Program-made: the position numbers and the translations under genes
Source: Ignavibacteria bacterium UBA2360
GTDB taxonomy: Bacteria > Bacteroidota > Ignavibacteria > Tepidaquicellales > OLB5
DNA: 64,000 nt
Assembly (NCBI GenBank): GCA_002344125.1
Contig: DDTQ01000006.1
Location: forward strand, 185,614 to 249,613
Direction of reading: 5' to 3'
Notes under the pieces: generated by a model
Database searches by the model: none
The model's input: the letters and a program-made list of their open reading frames with translations, nothing else
Told to the model about the DNA's origin: nothing
In this document: positions 1 to 7,458 of the stretch, piece by piece
Position numbering within the stretch: the stretch's first letter is position 1
Layout of the letters: every line of letters begins with the position of its first letter

Positions 1-287
1 TTGACTTTATCCTAAAACTCTTAACTATCAATCAGATATTGCTGAAAACTGATTTTACATATATTGCAATAGCTTCAATTGGGTGGGGTACAATTGGAGT
101 AATGCTTGGGCTAGGTTACGGAATATTTGAAGACTATTTGAAAAGTCTTTTTCCTGCACTGCAATTTAGTGGCAGATTTATAAGTCAGAGTTCTAAAAAT
201 AAGAAAATGTTATTGTGGATAATAAGTTTTATTTTAATTCCTATATTTATAAATTTAATTTCATCAAAACTTGTATCACTACTTTAA
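1..287 (+). CDS. C-terminal part of a membrane protein, cut by window edge
   Basis: The reading frame that ends with TAA at 285-287 is open back to base 3 with no stop, so the TTG at 39 is probably internal and the true start lies outside the window. What is visible is about 94 residues with two clear hydrophobic segments: one rich in Gly, Ile and Leu (around the GWGTIGVMLGLGYGIF stretch) and one at the extreme C-terminus (LLWIISFILIPIFINLI), joined by a basic linker. I do not recognise the family. It is followed by a weak hairpin and then the TIR gene 180 bp downstream, so it may or may not belong to the same system. AT-rich like the next three genes. Confidence 0.55.
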   Translation, partial: DFILKLLTINQILLKTDFTYIAIASIGWGTIGVMLGLGYGIFEDYLKSLFPALQFSGRFISQSSKNKKMLLWIISFILIPIFINLISSKLVSLL

Positions 288-334
288 GAAGATGTTTCCA
301 AACAATTCAAATATTGATATTTTCAATATAGACT

Positions 335-361
335 AAAAGGAGCAGTAATAGCCTTCCTTTT
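335..361 (+). terminator. Weak terminator-like hairpin
   Basis: A 7-bp stem (AAAAGGA at 335-341 with TCCTTTT at 355-361) with a 13-nt loop and a short T run lies 47 bp after the stop of the membrane protein. The stem is AT-rich and short, so it is a modest candidate for a rho-independent terminator separating that gene from the TIR gene. Confidence 0.3.
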
Positions 362-466
362 TAGGTAGAGTAGTTTACAACAAATAATTATAAACAACGC
401 AAAATTATACTCAATTAGATAATTGTGATTTGTGTGTTTATAGAAACTTAACCTAAACCCAATTTA

Positions 467-1423
467 ATGTCCAAGTCATTCATAAGCTATAGTCATCTAA
501 ACGATGATAAAAGAAAAATATTAGACAACCTTCTCAAGAAGAATAGATTAACACCAATTGTTGTTGCTCGTAGATCAAAACCTGCTGTGTTATTAGCGAC
601 TAAAGTAGAAGATGCAATAGAAGAATCAAATTATTTGATCCCGATTCTAACAGAGCAATCGATAAATAATCAATGGGTTAACCAAGAAATAGGTTATGCA
701 AATAAATTAGTCAAAGATAAAAAGATTAAAATAATACCTATTGTTGAAAAGACTTTAATTTTAGATGATAGACTTAAAGGCTTCATTCATAAGCAAATGG
801 ATCTCCCGTTTGTATATGAAAATAATGATTCTAATGAAATTGAAAATAGCAATTTTCAAATTGCTTGTAATAAATTAATCCAACATCTGAAGGGTAGCCC
901 AATTTTAGTCAAATATGAGACAGATTTAAGATTAAAATTTACAAAGTTGCACGTTAAAAATACTAATAATGAATATTATAGCAACTTTTCTCCTAATCGG
1001 AAGAAGATAGTTAAAGATGATATCAATATAGTAACTTCAGTCTTTATAGAGAACCTAGGTCGGAAAACTGTGACTTTAGTTGAATTGCAATTTGAACTAA
1101 ATGTAGCTTATCCAATAAAGAATAAATTCAGTCTATCAGATTATAGAAACAGAAAAATTATTTTTGGATTACGGTCCTACAGACAAACTTATAATTTTTC
1201 ACGTTATAGCATAGATTTAAAACATAAGCCTTTAATCATAAAACCTAATGAAATAAAAAATCTTTTTGAAGCAATTTTTATAATCAAATCTACAATACCT
1301 GATAGGTTTGTAAAAAAAATTTATACAAGTATTGATGAAAATGTCGACAATTTTAAGGAATTTGATGTGAACATTGTAAATATTGCTGGTGAAATCTACA
1401 AAAATAAAGGAAAAGTTTTATAA
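467..1423 (+). CDS. TIR-domain protein with unknown C-terminal domain
   Basis: 318 aa. Residues 1 to about 135 have the layout of a Toll/interleukin-1 receptor domain: box-1-like FISYSH at residues 5-10, alternating hydrophobic strands, and a WVNQE motif at 70-74 whose Glu74 sits where NADase TIR domains such as SARM1 carry the catalytic glutamate (WVxxE). Residues ~150-318 are beta-rich (for example the VFIENLGRKTVTLVELQFEL stretch) and match no family I can name. No signal peptide. Bacterial TIR proteins are often NAD+-cleaving effectors of anti-phage systems; that role here is inference from the fold plus the HEPN-like and nuclease-like neighbours. ATG at 467 has no clear Shine-Dalgarno. 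The next gene begins 16 bp after the stop. Confidence 0.75.
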   Translation: MSKSFISYSHLNDDKRKILDNLLKKNRLTPIVVARRSKPAVLLATKVEDAIEESNYLIPILTEQSINNQWVNQEIGYANKLVKDKKIKIIPIVEKTLILDDRLKGFIHKQMDLPFVYENNDSNEIENSNFQIACNKLIQHLKGSPILVKYETDLRLKFTKLHVKNTNNEYYSNFSPNRKKIVKDDINIVTSVFIENLGRKTVTLVELQFELNVAYPIKNKFSLSDYRNRKIIFGLRSYRQTYNFSRYSIDLKHKPLIIKPNEIKNLFEAIFIIKSTIPDRFVKKIYTSIDENVDNFKEFDVNIVNIAGEIYKNKGKVL

Positions 1424-1439
1424 TGCTTTATTAATTAAA

Positions 1440-2105
1440 ATGTATATGATTGACATTGTAAATATTTTTAAAGAAAATAACTATTTAGACGAAACAACAG
1501 CAATATATAAGGAAAATTTTGCATATTTATTATATAGTGATGCAAAAAATACATTATCGTTAGCTCAAAAAGCAAGAAATGTTGATAGTGATTTAGAAAA
1601 ACAATTCTCAAGAGTCGCAATTATCACAATAATTATGGCATTTGAATCATTTATAAATACAGTTTATCAATATGTTGGAGTTGAAGATGAAATAAAGGGA
1701 AGAAACTTAAAAATGAGATGGTTAAAGGCCCCTTTGTTATGCTCAAAGTATTTAGATTACATCGATAGAAACAAAATCGTAACATTTAACGAAAGTGAAT
1801 ATCCATTTAATGCATATTTAGAAATTATGAAGTTAAGAAACAAAATTGCTCACATGAAATCTAGATTCACGAAAATCCGAGTTGATTCAAAATATGATTA
1901 TGATAATAGAAAGTATCCAATAACTCAAATACCCTATGACATGTTAAAGTGGAATTCTACGCATGCTGAGAAGATAATTAATGTATATATTGATATGACA
2001 ACAAAATTGAATGAGTATTTATATGATGAAATTCATATGTTATTGAGAGGTTTCAGTTTGGTGGAAGGTATTGTAGAAATTGCCAAACCTGAACGGAATT
2101 TGTAA
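1440..2105 (+). CDS. HEPN-like protein, possible ribonuclease
   Basis: 221 aa from the ATG at 1440; the frame extends upstream to a TTG at 1383, but that overlaps the TIR gene, and the ATG at 1440 (or 1446) is the more natural start. The protein is mostly helical. LRNKIAH at about residues 132-138 gives an R-x4-H motif (Arg133, His138), the hallmark of HEPN domains, and an upstream helix with MAFESFIN (Glu69) fits the usual first conserved helix. HEPN proteins with Rx4-6H are commonly RNases in toxin-antitoxin, abortive infection and CRISPR settings, but many are non-catalytic. The gene follows the TIR gene by 16 bp, suggesting co-transcription. Confidence 0.6.
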   Translation: MYMIDIVNIFKENNYLDETTAIYKENFAYLLYSDAKNTLSLAQKARNVDSDLEKQFSRVAIITIIMAFESFINTVYQYVGVEDEIKGRNLKMRWLKAPLLCSKYLDYIDRNKIVTFNESEYPFNAYLEIMKLRNKIAHMKSRFTKIRVDSKYDYDNRKYPITQIPYDMLKWNSTHAEKIINVYIDMTTKLNEYLYDEIHMLLRGFSLVEGIVEIAKPERNL

Positions 2106-2161
2106 AAATGCAATGGTTTAATAGGTAGTTTAATCACTAAATCAATTTTTTGTTAATATAG

Positions 2162-2956
2162 ATGTCAGTTAATAACATAAATAGTTGTATACCATTAAAT
2201 AATTCAGAAGAATTTTACATAAATGATTTCTTAGAATTTTATAATTATGAAAATAAAGAGAATTATTCAATATTGTATTCACCGGAAAACGATTTTCGAC
2301 ATACTCCACAACCTGAATTTATTTTAAGTAATGGAGTCCTAAATGTTGTAATTGAGAGGAAAATATTCTGTTACCCAGAGAATCTAATACATAAGCATAA
2401 AATGTTCCATGTATTATCTGATATTATACATGCTAACTTAAGCGAATATTTTAGTGATGATTTATACTCTTTTAAAATTGATTGTTTAGATATTCCTTCG
2501 AATTTAGCTTCGGTTAACAAATTAGGTGCACAAGTCGTTGATACAATACTAAAAGATAGACATGCTATAACTAAAAATAATATGATTGTATCGGAAGAAA
2601 AGCCGGATTGGAAATTTTGTTATGTCCCATATAGTGAGCGTGATGAGTTTGGTCCAGATAAAGGTATTGTCATTTTCGAAACTGATATCCATAAATTGTT
2701 TGCTGTAAAGTGTGATGTTAGTCAAATAACAGAAATGCTAAAAGAAAAATTAAATATAGTTAATTTGAAGTTTAAAAATTATCGGGGCATGAAATCCGTT
2801 TTTCTCATTCAATTATACAATTCTTTTAATGTAGAGTCTATTATCGATCAGATTAAACATTTACGAAAAAATTTCGATAATATTGAAGAAATTTGGATTG
2901 CAGAAGAATGTACACCAGAATATGAATTACCTTTTTTTGAATATCGAAAAATCTAA
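2162..2956 (+). CDS. Uncharacterised protein with PD-(D/E)XK-like nuclease motif
   Basis: 264 aa, no recognised family. Residues 51-67 read P-E ... V-I-E-R-K, that is a Pro-Glu, a turn, then a hydrophobic strand ending E-x-K (Glu52, Glu65, Lys67). This is the spacing of the metal-binding core of PD-(D/E)XK restriction-type nucleases, and a helix follows (HKHKMFHVLSDIIH). The C-terminal half is mixed alpha/beta and ends in a Glu-rich stretch. The nuclease call rests on this one motif and is an inference. The gene starts at ATG 2162, 56 bp after the HEPN-like gene, and is the last of the AT-rich left block; the DNA after it is repeat-rich and gene-free. Confidence 0.5.
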   Translation: MSVNNINSCIPLNNSEEFYINDFLEFYNYENKENYSILYSPENDFRHTPQPEFILSNGVLNVVIERKIFCYPENLIHKHKMFHVLSDIIHANLSEYFSDDLYSFKIDCLDIPSNLASVNKLGAQVVDTILKDRHAITKNNMIVSEEKPDWKFCYVPYSERDEFGPDKGIVIFETDIHKLFAVKCDVSQITEMLKEKLNIVNLKFKNYRGMKSVFLIQLYNSFNVESIIDQIKHLRKNFDNIEEIWIAEECTPEYELPFFEYRKI

Positions 2957-3010
2957 TTTATTAACTTGGCCTTTATTTTTTCAGTTTTGCAATGATTCTC
3001 ACCACTTTAA

Positions 3011-3113
3011 CCCCCGTTGTTGGTGTTGCCTGACTTGTATTTAAGTTCACCAACAACATTTTAATTTGTGTTTGCTGTTGGTCACACCGCTACGCGGCAA
3101 GACCAACAGGGGG
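3011..3113. repeat. Two-hairpin repeat, copy A
   Basis: About 103 bp with two adjacent inverted repeats: a perfect 10-bp stem GTTGTTGGTG at 3016-3025 pairing with 3048-3057, and a 9-bp stem CTGTTGGTC at 3075-3083 pairing with 3101-3109 that encloses a nested CCGC/GCGG hairpin. Copies B (3319-3419) and C (4268-4372) share the CACCAACAAC block and the ACACCGC ... AAGACCAACAG block in the same order. It lies in the gene-free stretch 2957-3469. Confidence 0.75.
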
Positions 3114-3200
3114 TGGCAGAAGCAGAACCCCCATCGCAGATTTACTCATGGATTAAGTTTATTGTTTAATTTCGATTTGACGATAATTCACAGCGATAGT

Positions 3201-3221
3201 CCCCCCTTTGTAAAAGGGGGG
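3201..3221. repeat. C6/G6 hairpin
   Basis: A 9-bp perfect stem (CCCCCCTTT at 3201-3209 with AAAGGGGGG at 3213-3221) and 3-nt loop, between repeat copies A and B. A near-identical stem with C6TTC arms is found at 24891-24914, so this is a dispersed hairpin family rather than a one-off terminator. Confidence 0.6.
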
Positions 3222-3285
3222 AAGATATCTGTGATGACTGTTAATTGGAGATGATTCAGATGATTTGAATCTTAGGAAAATCTTC

Positions 3286-3315
3286 AATGGGGGTTTGTTA
3301 TGAAAAACCCCCATT
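3286..3315. repeat. 11-bp palindromic hairpin
   Basis: AATGGGGGTTT at 3286-3296 pairs with AAACCCCCATT at 3305-3315 around an 8-nt loop. A half-site with the same core (AAACCCCCATTG) appears at 24818-24830. It sits just before repeat copy B. Could act as a terminator in either direction; no gene clearly needs one here. Confidence 0.5.
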
Positions 3316-3318
3316 TTT

Positions 3319-3419
3319 CCCGTTGTTGGAGCATGAGTGCCGGCGCTTTTTTCACCAACAACAATACGGGAAACAGCTTCGGCAGTTGGACACACCGCCA
3401 TGTATCAAGACCATCAGCG
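3319..3419. repeat. Two-hairpin repeat, copy B
   Basis: About 101 bp. The first stem is shortened to GTTGTTGG/CCAACAAC; the second block is decayed (GTTGGACACACCGCC ... AAGACCATCAGCG). Same order and spacing as copies A and C. It ends 50 bp upstream of the start of the secreted protein at 3470, so that gene's promoter must lie in or beside it. Confidence 0.7.
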
Positions 3420-3469
3420 TCGAAGATGTATACATTGTAGAAATACCTAAATAATATTATATTTAAATC

Positions 3470-4264
3470 ATGAAGATAATTAATAAACATTTTATAGTAT
3501 GTTTTCTCACAGCATTTTTCAGTATTTGCTACTCACAGGAATTTCCTGAAAAGGATAAAAAATATGATGAGCAGATATATGAATTCCTTAATGCTCAAAC
3601 TGAAGACGTCTCCCTTGTCAATTTTCTTATAAACTCAAAGCCGTTTAATAAATGGGATATGCGCCCCCTCTCAAGAAACCGTGTTTGGGTTTTTGATACT
3701 ATTCACACAGCAGGAGAAATTCCAAATTTTTTCTGGGGCGCATTTGCGAAAAAGTATAAACTTACCGCGAAAGAAGGAATGGAATATCCAAATTTATTCT
3801 TGAAATATGCGATGACTGCTAGTACTGTGGGAAACAGATACATGAAAGAGCATAATGCAAAATTTGATGTGCTTTCACAAAAGATAATATCAGGCAATAA
3901 TACATATTACACCACACAAAATGATCTGCAAAGGGTAGATGAAGTATATAAAGAAGGTGAACAGTACTGGAAATATGTTATACCAGAAGGCTCACCATTT
4001 CCCATTTCAGGTAAAGTTGATTCCGCAGTTACAACCAAGTTTACTGAAGAGCAAATGGCTATTTTAAGTTTACTAAAAGAGATTAATATGTATGCGGCGG
4101 TAAAAACCTCTAATGGAATATTTTACCTGATGGATGGATTTACTGACAATTCATACGGGTTTTATTTCAGCTCCGATGGTAAAATGGAGGAGAGTAATTT
4201 TCTTTTCAACATAATGAAATCAGAAAGATTGAATTCAAATTATTATTTCTATATTGCCAATTGA
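3470..4264 (+). CDS. Secreted protein of unknown function
   Basis: 264 aa. The N-terminus (Lys-rich start, hydrophobic core IVCFLTAFFSICYS, then Q) is a typical Sec signal peptide with cleavage near residue 22. The mature part is rich in Tyr, Phe and Asn and I see no named domain or catalytic motif. Start at ATG 3470 follows a very AT-rich leader. The gene is bracketed by copies B and C of a ~103-bp repeat, copy C beginning 3 bp after its stop codon, which suggests the gene moved or was disturbed together with these repeats. Real gene by length, signal peptide and lack of competing frames; function unknown. Confidence 0.65.
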   Translation: MKIINKHFIVCFLTAFFSICYSQEFPEKDKKYDEQIYEFLNAQTEDVSLVNFLINSKPFNKWDMRPLSRNRVWVFDTIHTAGEIPNFFWGAFAKKYKLTAKEGMEYPNLFLKYAMTASTVGNRYMKEHNAKFDVLSQKIISGNNTYYTTQNDLQRVDEVYKEGEQYWKYVIPEGSPFPISGKVDSAVTTKFTEEQMAILSLLKEINMYAAVKTSNGIFYLMDGFTDNSYGFYFSSDGKMEESNFLFNIMKSERLNSNYYFYIAN

Positions 4265-4267
4265 ATT

Positions 4268-4372
4268 CCCGATGTTTATGCCTGACTGCCGTTGCAGTTT
4301 TTCACCAACAACGAAACGGAATACAGCTTCAACAATTGGCCACACCGCTTCGCGCCAAGACCAACAGCGGGG
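4268..4372. repeat. Two-hairpin repeat, copy C
   Basis: About 105 bp. Keeps TTTTTCACCAACAACGAAACGG and ATTGGCCACACCGCTTCGC...AAGACCAACAGCGGGG in the same order as copies A and B. The left arm of the first hairpin is lost. It also carries CTGACTGCCGTTGCAG, whose reverse complement recurs in the palindromic element at 21492-21632. The rest of 4265-4558 shows no convincing gene. Confidence 0.7.
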
Positions 4373-4558
4373 TATTTTATTATTTACCCTTCGACAACTG
4401 CGGGAGCAGTCAAGTGCAGAGGGTGAGGAAGATGTCAATATTTTATTCACCACTTCTCCGTTGCAACTTCGAAAACTTACACGTAATTTTACAGATGTGA
4501 TTCCCAACTAGAGAAAAGTGGCTTTGGCAGCAAAATTATTTATAAACTGAAACTTGAG

Positions 4559-4578
4559 ATTCCCGCCTTCGCGGGAAT
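4559..4578. repeat. Leader hairpin ATTCCCGC/GCGGGAAT, copy 1
   Basis: Perfect 8-bp stem with a 4-nt loop, preceded by GAG, ending exactly 9 nt before the ATG of the Nudix-like gene at 4588. The same hairpin stands 9 nt before the marC start (24135-24154), and a variant stands before the gene at 52879 (52848-52867). It fits the ATTCCC-N8-GGGAAT pattern also known for the neisserial dRS3 repeat, though kinship is unproven. Confidence 0.7.
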
Positions 4579-4587
4579 GAATATAAT

Positions 4588-5028
4588 ATGATAACAACAG
4601 ACGATAAAAAAGTAAAATTGATTGCAGATGTGGCGCTTATTCATAACAATGGAGTGCTGCTGTGTAAGTATAAGGAAACAAACAAGTACGACCATCAATC
4701 CGGCTGGTTTATACCTGATGACCTGGTGAAGTTCAATGAGCATCCTTCGGATGCCGCAAGGCGGATACTGAATGAGCAAATGAGCTACATCACGGCCAAT
4801 TTAACCTTGAGCTTTATTGAATCATTTGTTGGCAATGACGGCTCATGGCATTTGATATTCCACTACTGGCAGAAGGTCGATGCCCTGCCGGAGATAATGC
4901 CAACGACTACGGGAGATGTAAGTGAATACAAATGGTTCGATAGGTTTTCTCTGCCCGAAGAGAGCGAAATCGCGCATCATGGCTGGGCAAAACATACTAT
5001 AGCGAAGCTATTTTCAAACATGAGATGA
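4588..5028 (+). CDS. Nudix-fold protein with degenerate Nudix box
   Basis: 146 aa. The N-terminal strand-turn pattern (KLIADVALIHNNGVLLCKY) and the WFIPDDLV stretch are those of a Nudix hydrolase. Fitted to GX5EX7REUXEEXGU, the box keeps Glu51, Arg59 and Glu63 but has Asp for Gly45, Ile for Glu60, Gln for Glu64 and Ser for the late Gly. With two metal-binding glutamates lost, pyrophosphohydrolase activity is doubtful; it may bind nucleotides or be an altered enzyme. Starts at ATG 4588, 9 nt after a conserved hairpin. It leads a + strand series (DinB-like, TPR, HExxH protein, PPK2) with small gaps. Confidence 0.65.
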   Translation: MITTDDKKVKLIADVALIHNNGVLLCKYKETNKYDHQSGWFIPDDLVKFNEHPSDAARRILNEQMSYITANLTLSFIESFVGNDGSWHLIFHYWQKVDALPEIMPTTTGDVSEYKWFDRFSLPEESEIAHHGWAKHTIAKLFSNMR

Positions 5029-5070
5029 AAGTTTATATTGTTGAAAAATTAACAGGTAATTTATATTTAC

Positions 5071-5514
5071 ATGCATAATTACGAAACTTTGATTGTCTTG
5101 CAGTCCTCGCATATGGTCCTTAACCGAAACTTAAAAGATATTTCGCACCCTGAGAGTCTGGTAACACCGGCACAAGGCGGAAACTCAATTAACTGGATCC
5201 TGGGGCATATTATTGTGAGCCGTGATGATATCAGGAAGCTTATCGGACTCGACAAGCTTTGCGGCGATGATATGAAGATGTATCAGCGCGGCGCGGAGGC
5301 TGTATCGACAGATAAGTTAATGGATTTCAGTAAGCTTTTGGAAATGTTCAATACGGGTCAAAATTTACTGGTTGATAAGCTTAAGGAAACCGACCTGCGC
5401 GGAGATAACGAAAAATTCAGGATGGTAACATTCCTGGCTTTCCACGAAGCGTATCATGCGGGTCAAACGGGAATATTAAGAAGAATTATAGGCAAAGAAG
5501 GAGCTATTAAGTAG
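5071..5514 (+). CDS. DinB-like four-helix protein
   Basis: 147 aa. Three histidines in the DinB/YfiT arrangement: His46 in the ILGHIIVS helix, and His125 and His129 in the C-terminal HEAYHAGQ motif, which together would bind a divalent metal. Family members are small putative metalloenzymes, some being thiol transferases (bacillithiol or glutathione S-transferases) and many uncharacterised. Two other members occur in this window (12441-12917, 40693-41229). The gene is followed 1 bp later by the TPR gene, so the two are almost certainly co-transcribed. Substrate unknown. Confidence 0.8.
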   Translation: MHNYETLIVLQSSHMVLNRNLKDISHPESLVTPAQGGNSINWILGHIIVSRDDIRKLIGLDKLCGDDMKMYQRGAEAVSTDKLMDFSKLLEMFNTGQNLLVDKLKETDLRGDNEKFRMVTFLAFHEAYHAGQTGILRRIIGKEGAIK

Positions 5515-5515
5515 A

Positions 5516-6385
5516 ATGGCAGTGCAAAGAGATTTTGATAAGTTGTGGAATTACGACGATCCCGCGGGAACGGAACAAAAGTTCAGAGAACTTTTGCCTT
5601 CGGCAGAAAAGGGAAAGGATAAAGAGTATTACATTGAGCTGCTAACGCAGCTTGCCCGCACGCAAAGCCTGCAGCGCAAGTTTACCGAAGCGCATGAGAT
5701 ACTTGATAAGGTTATGAAGCTGCTTAAGCCTGAGCATATTGTTCCGCGAATACGGTTCATGCTTGAGCGCGGAAGGACATATAATTCTTCAAAGGAGTAT
5801 GGAAAAGCGCGTGAGCTGTTTATGGCAGCATACATGCAGGCAGATAAGTACGGTGAGGATAATCTCGCGATTGATGCCGTGCATATGCTTGGTATTGTTG
5901 ATAAGGGTGAGGAATCACTGAAGTGGAATGAGCTTGCCATTCAGATGGCCGAAGAAACAAAGGACGAGAAGGCAAAAGGCTGGCTTGGCTCACTGTATAA
6001 TAATACCGGATGGACATACCATGATATGGGCGAGTATGATAAAGCTATGGTTCTATTTGAAAAGCAGGTTCAATTCTACACCGCGAAAAATTCAAAGCCA
6101 ACATTGGCAATTGCAAAGTGGTGCGTAGGTAAATGTTTGCGTTCCATGAAGAAAACTGAAGAGGCATTTGCAGCACAAATGGAATTAAAGGAATGGATGG
6201 AAAAAGAAGGATTAGAAAGAGATGCATATAACAGTGAAGAAATAGGGGAATGTTTGTTTGTGTTGGGTAAAAAAGAAGAGGCAAAGCCATATTTCAAAAG
6301 AGCTTATGAAGTGCTTTCAAAAGATATCTGGCTTTCTGAAAACGAGAAAGATAGACTCTTAAGGCTTAAGGAACTGGGAGAGTAA
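5516..6385 (+). CDS. Tetratricopeptide-repeat protein, cytoplasmic
   Basis: 289 aa, no signal peptide. Repeated ~35-40 residue helix pairs with TPR spacing (for example around residues 45-75, 85-120, 155-190 with NNTGWTYHDMGEYDKAMVLFEKQ, and 250-280). TPR arrays are protein-protein interaction scaffolds, so a specific role cannot be read from the sequence. ATG at 5516 lies 1 bp after the DinB-like stop, and the next gene follows its stop by 5 bp; these three form a tight unit. Confidence 0.8.
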   Translation: MAVQRDFDKLWNYDDPAGTEQKFRELLPSAEKGKDKEYYIELLTQLARTQSLQRKFTEAHEILDKVMKLLKPEHIVPRIRFMLERGRTYNSSKEYGKARELFMAAYMQADKYGEDNLAIDAVHMLGIVDKGEESLKWNELAIQMAEETKDEKAKGWLGSLYNNTGWTYHDMGEYDKAMVLFEKQVQFYTAKNSKPTLAIAKWCVGKCLRSMKKTEEAFAAQMELKEWMEKEGLERDAYNSEEIGECLFVLGKKEEAKPYFKRAYEVLSKDIWLSENEKDRLLRLKELGE

Positions 6386-6390
6386 AATTA

Positions 6391-7425
6391 TTGACAAACT
6401 GGAAAATTGAACCATCGTTTAAATACGATCTTTGCTGCTTTTTGAATATTTTAACCGCGGATCCATATTATAAGGAGCACTATCCCAACGAACCGAATCC
6501 ATACGAAAATAAACTTCCGGCAGAAGTTCAAAACGCTGTAACATCGCTTCACAAGAAGCTGAAGATTGATAATGAGATAATTATCTCAGCGTGGCTGTGC
6601 CTGTATTTTTCGGCTATAGAAGGTGAAGAGCTTGGGGATTTGATAGATGCAGTAAATGATCCCTCTGAACTGAAGACCAATTTTTTGAAAACACCATATT
6701 ATGATGAAGAGAAATGGGGGATATTTATATCGGTAAGGGAAGAATTGCTGCTTATATTCCAATACTTGAAAGATAATGGATTTAAAGAGTATTGGACTGA
6801 GAACATCAAACCGAAAATTGTTAAGAGAATTGAAACTGAAAAACAGGGACTTGATAAGTACGATGTAATTGCACAGAACGAAAATATGCTGGGCTTCAAG
6901 CTGCCATCAGGTACGATAACAGTTTACATACTTTATTACAACAGGCCGCACGGCATAAAAATTACGGGAATGCGTTTTTTGACTTCAATGCACTGGCCGT
7001 TTGAAATAACCATCCGCACTTCAGCGCATGAAATGATGCATCCGCCGTATGATCACAAGAATGATGCGGAGCTAAGGGGGGTGATTGAATCATTCAGCAG
7101 GGATGAGTTTGTGATGGATAGGGTGAACAATCACAACAAATCGCTGGGCTATAATTCACTTGAAGGACTTTTTGAAGAAGACTGCGTGCAATCGCTGGAT
7201 CAGCTCATAGGCGAAAATCTAAGCGTAGCAATTGATGCCCGCAAAAGATGGAAAGATAGTGATGAAGGTATTCATGTGCTGGCAATAGCGCTATATCAGA
7301 TCATGAAAGAAGAGAATTATAATTCTAAAGGAGAAGTTTTCCGGGATTTTGTTATCAGAATTAACAAAGAAGGCAGGTTTGTGCCGGGAAAAATAAGGGA
7401 ATATTACGATAAATTCTACAAATAG
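6391..7425 (+). CDS. Uncharacterised HExxH (gluzincin-like) protein
   Basis: 344 aa starting at TTG 6391, 5 bp after the TPR stop; no later ATG gives a sensible N-terminus. AHEMMH at residues 212-217 gives His213-Glu214-x-x-His217, the zinc-binding motif of metalloproteases. An acidic cluster FEEDC at 261-265, about 45 residues later, could supply a third ligand and a helix as in gluzincins. The preceding strand HWPFEITIRTSAHE fits an edge strand next to the active helix. No signal peptide, so a cytoplasmic peptidase is inferred. I cannot assign a family; the motif could also be structural only. Confidence 0.6.
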   Translation: MTNWKIEPSFKYDLCCFLNILTADPYYKEHYPNEPNPYENKLPAEVQNAVTSLHKKLKIDNEIIISAWLCLYFSAIEGEELGDLIDAVNDPSELKTNFLKTPYYDEEKWGIFISVREELLLIFQYLKDNGFKEYWTENIKPKIVKRIETEKQGLDKYDVIAQNENMLGFKLPSGTITVYILYYNRPHGIKITGMRFLTSMHWPFEITIRTSAHEMMHPPYDHKNDAELRGVIESFSRDEFVMDRVNNHNKSLGYNSLEGLFEEDCVQSLDQLIGENLSVAIDARKRWKDSDEGIHVLAIALYQIMKEENYNSKGEVFRDFVIRINKEGRFVPGKIREYYDKFYK

Positions 7426-7458
7426 TGTTATATTTGAGGAATTAATCAACTAAATTTT

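Noticed and set aside
3066..3254. Short open frames in the gene-free stretch 2957-3469
   Set aside because: They run through the hairpin repeats and have no start context or coding-like composition.
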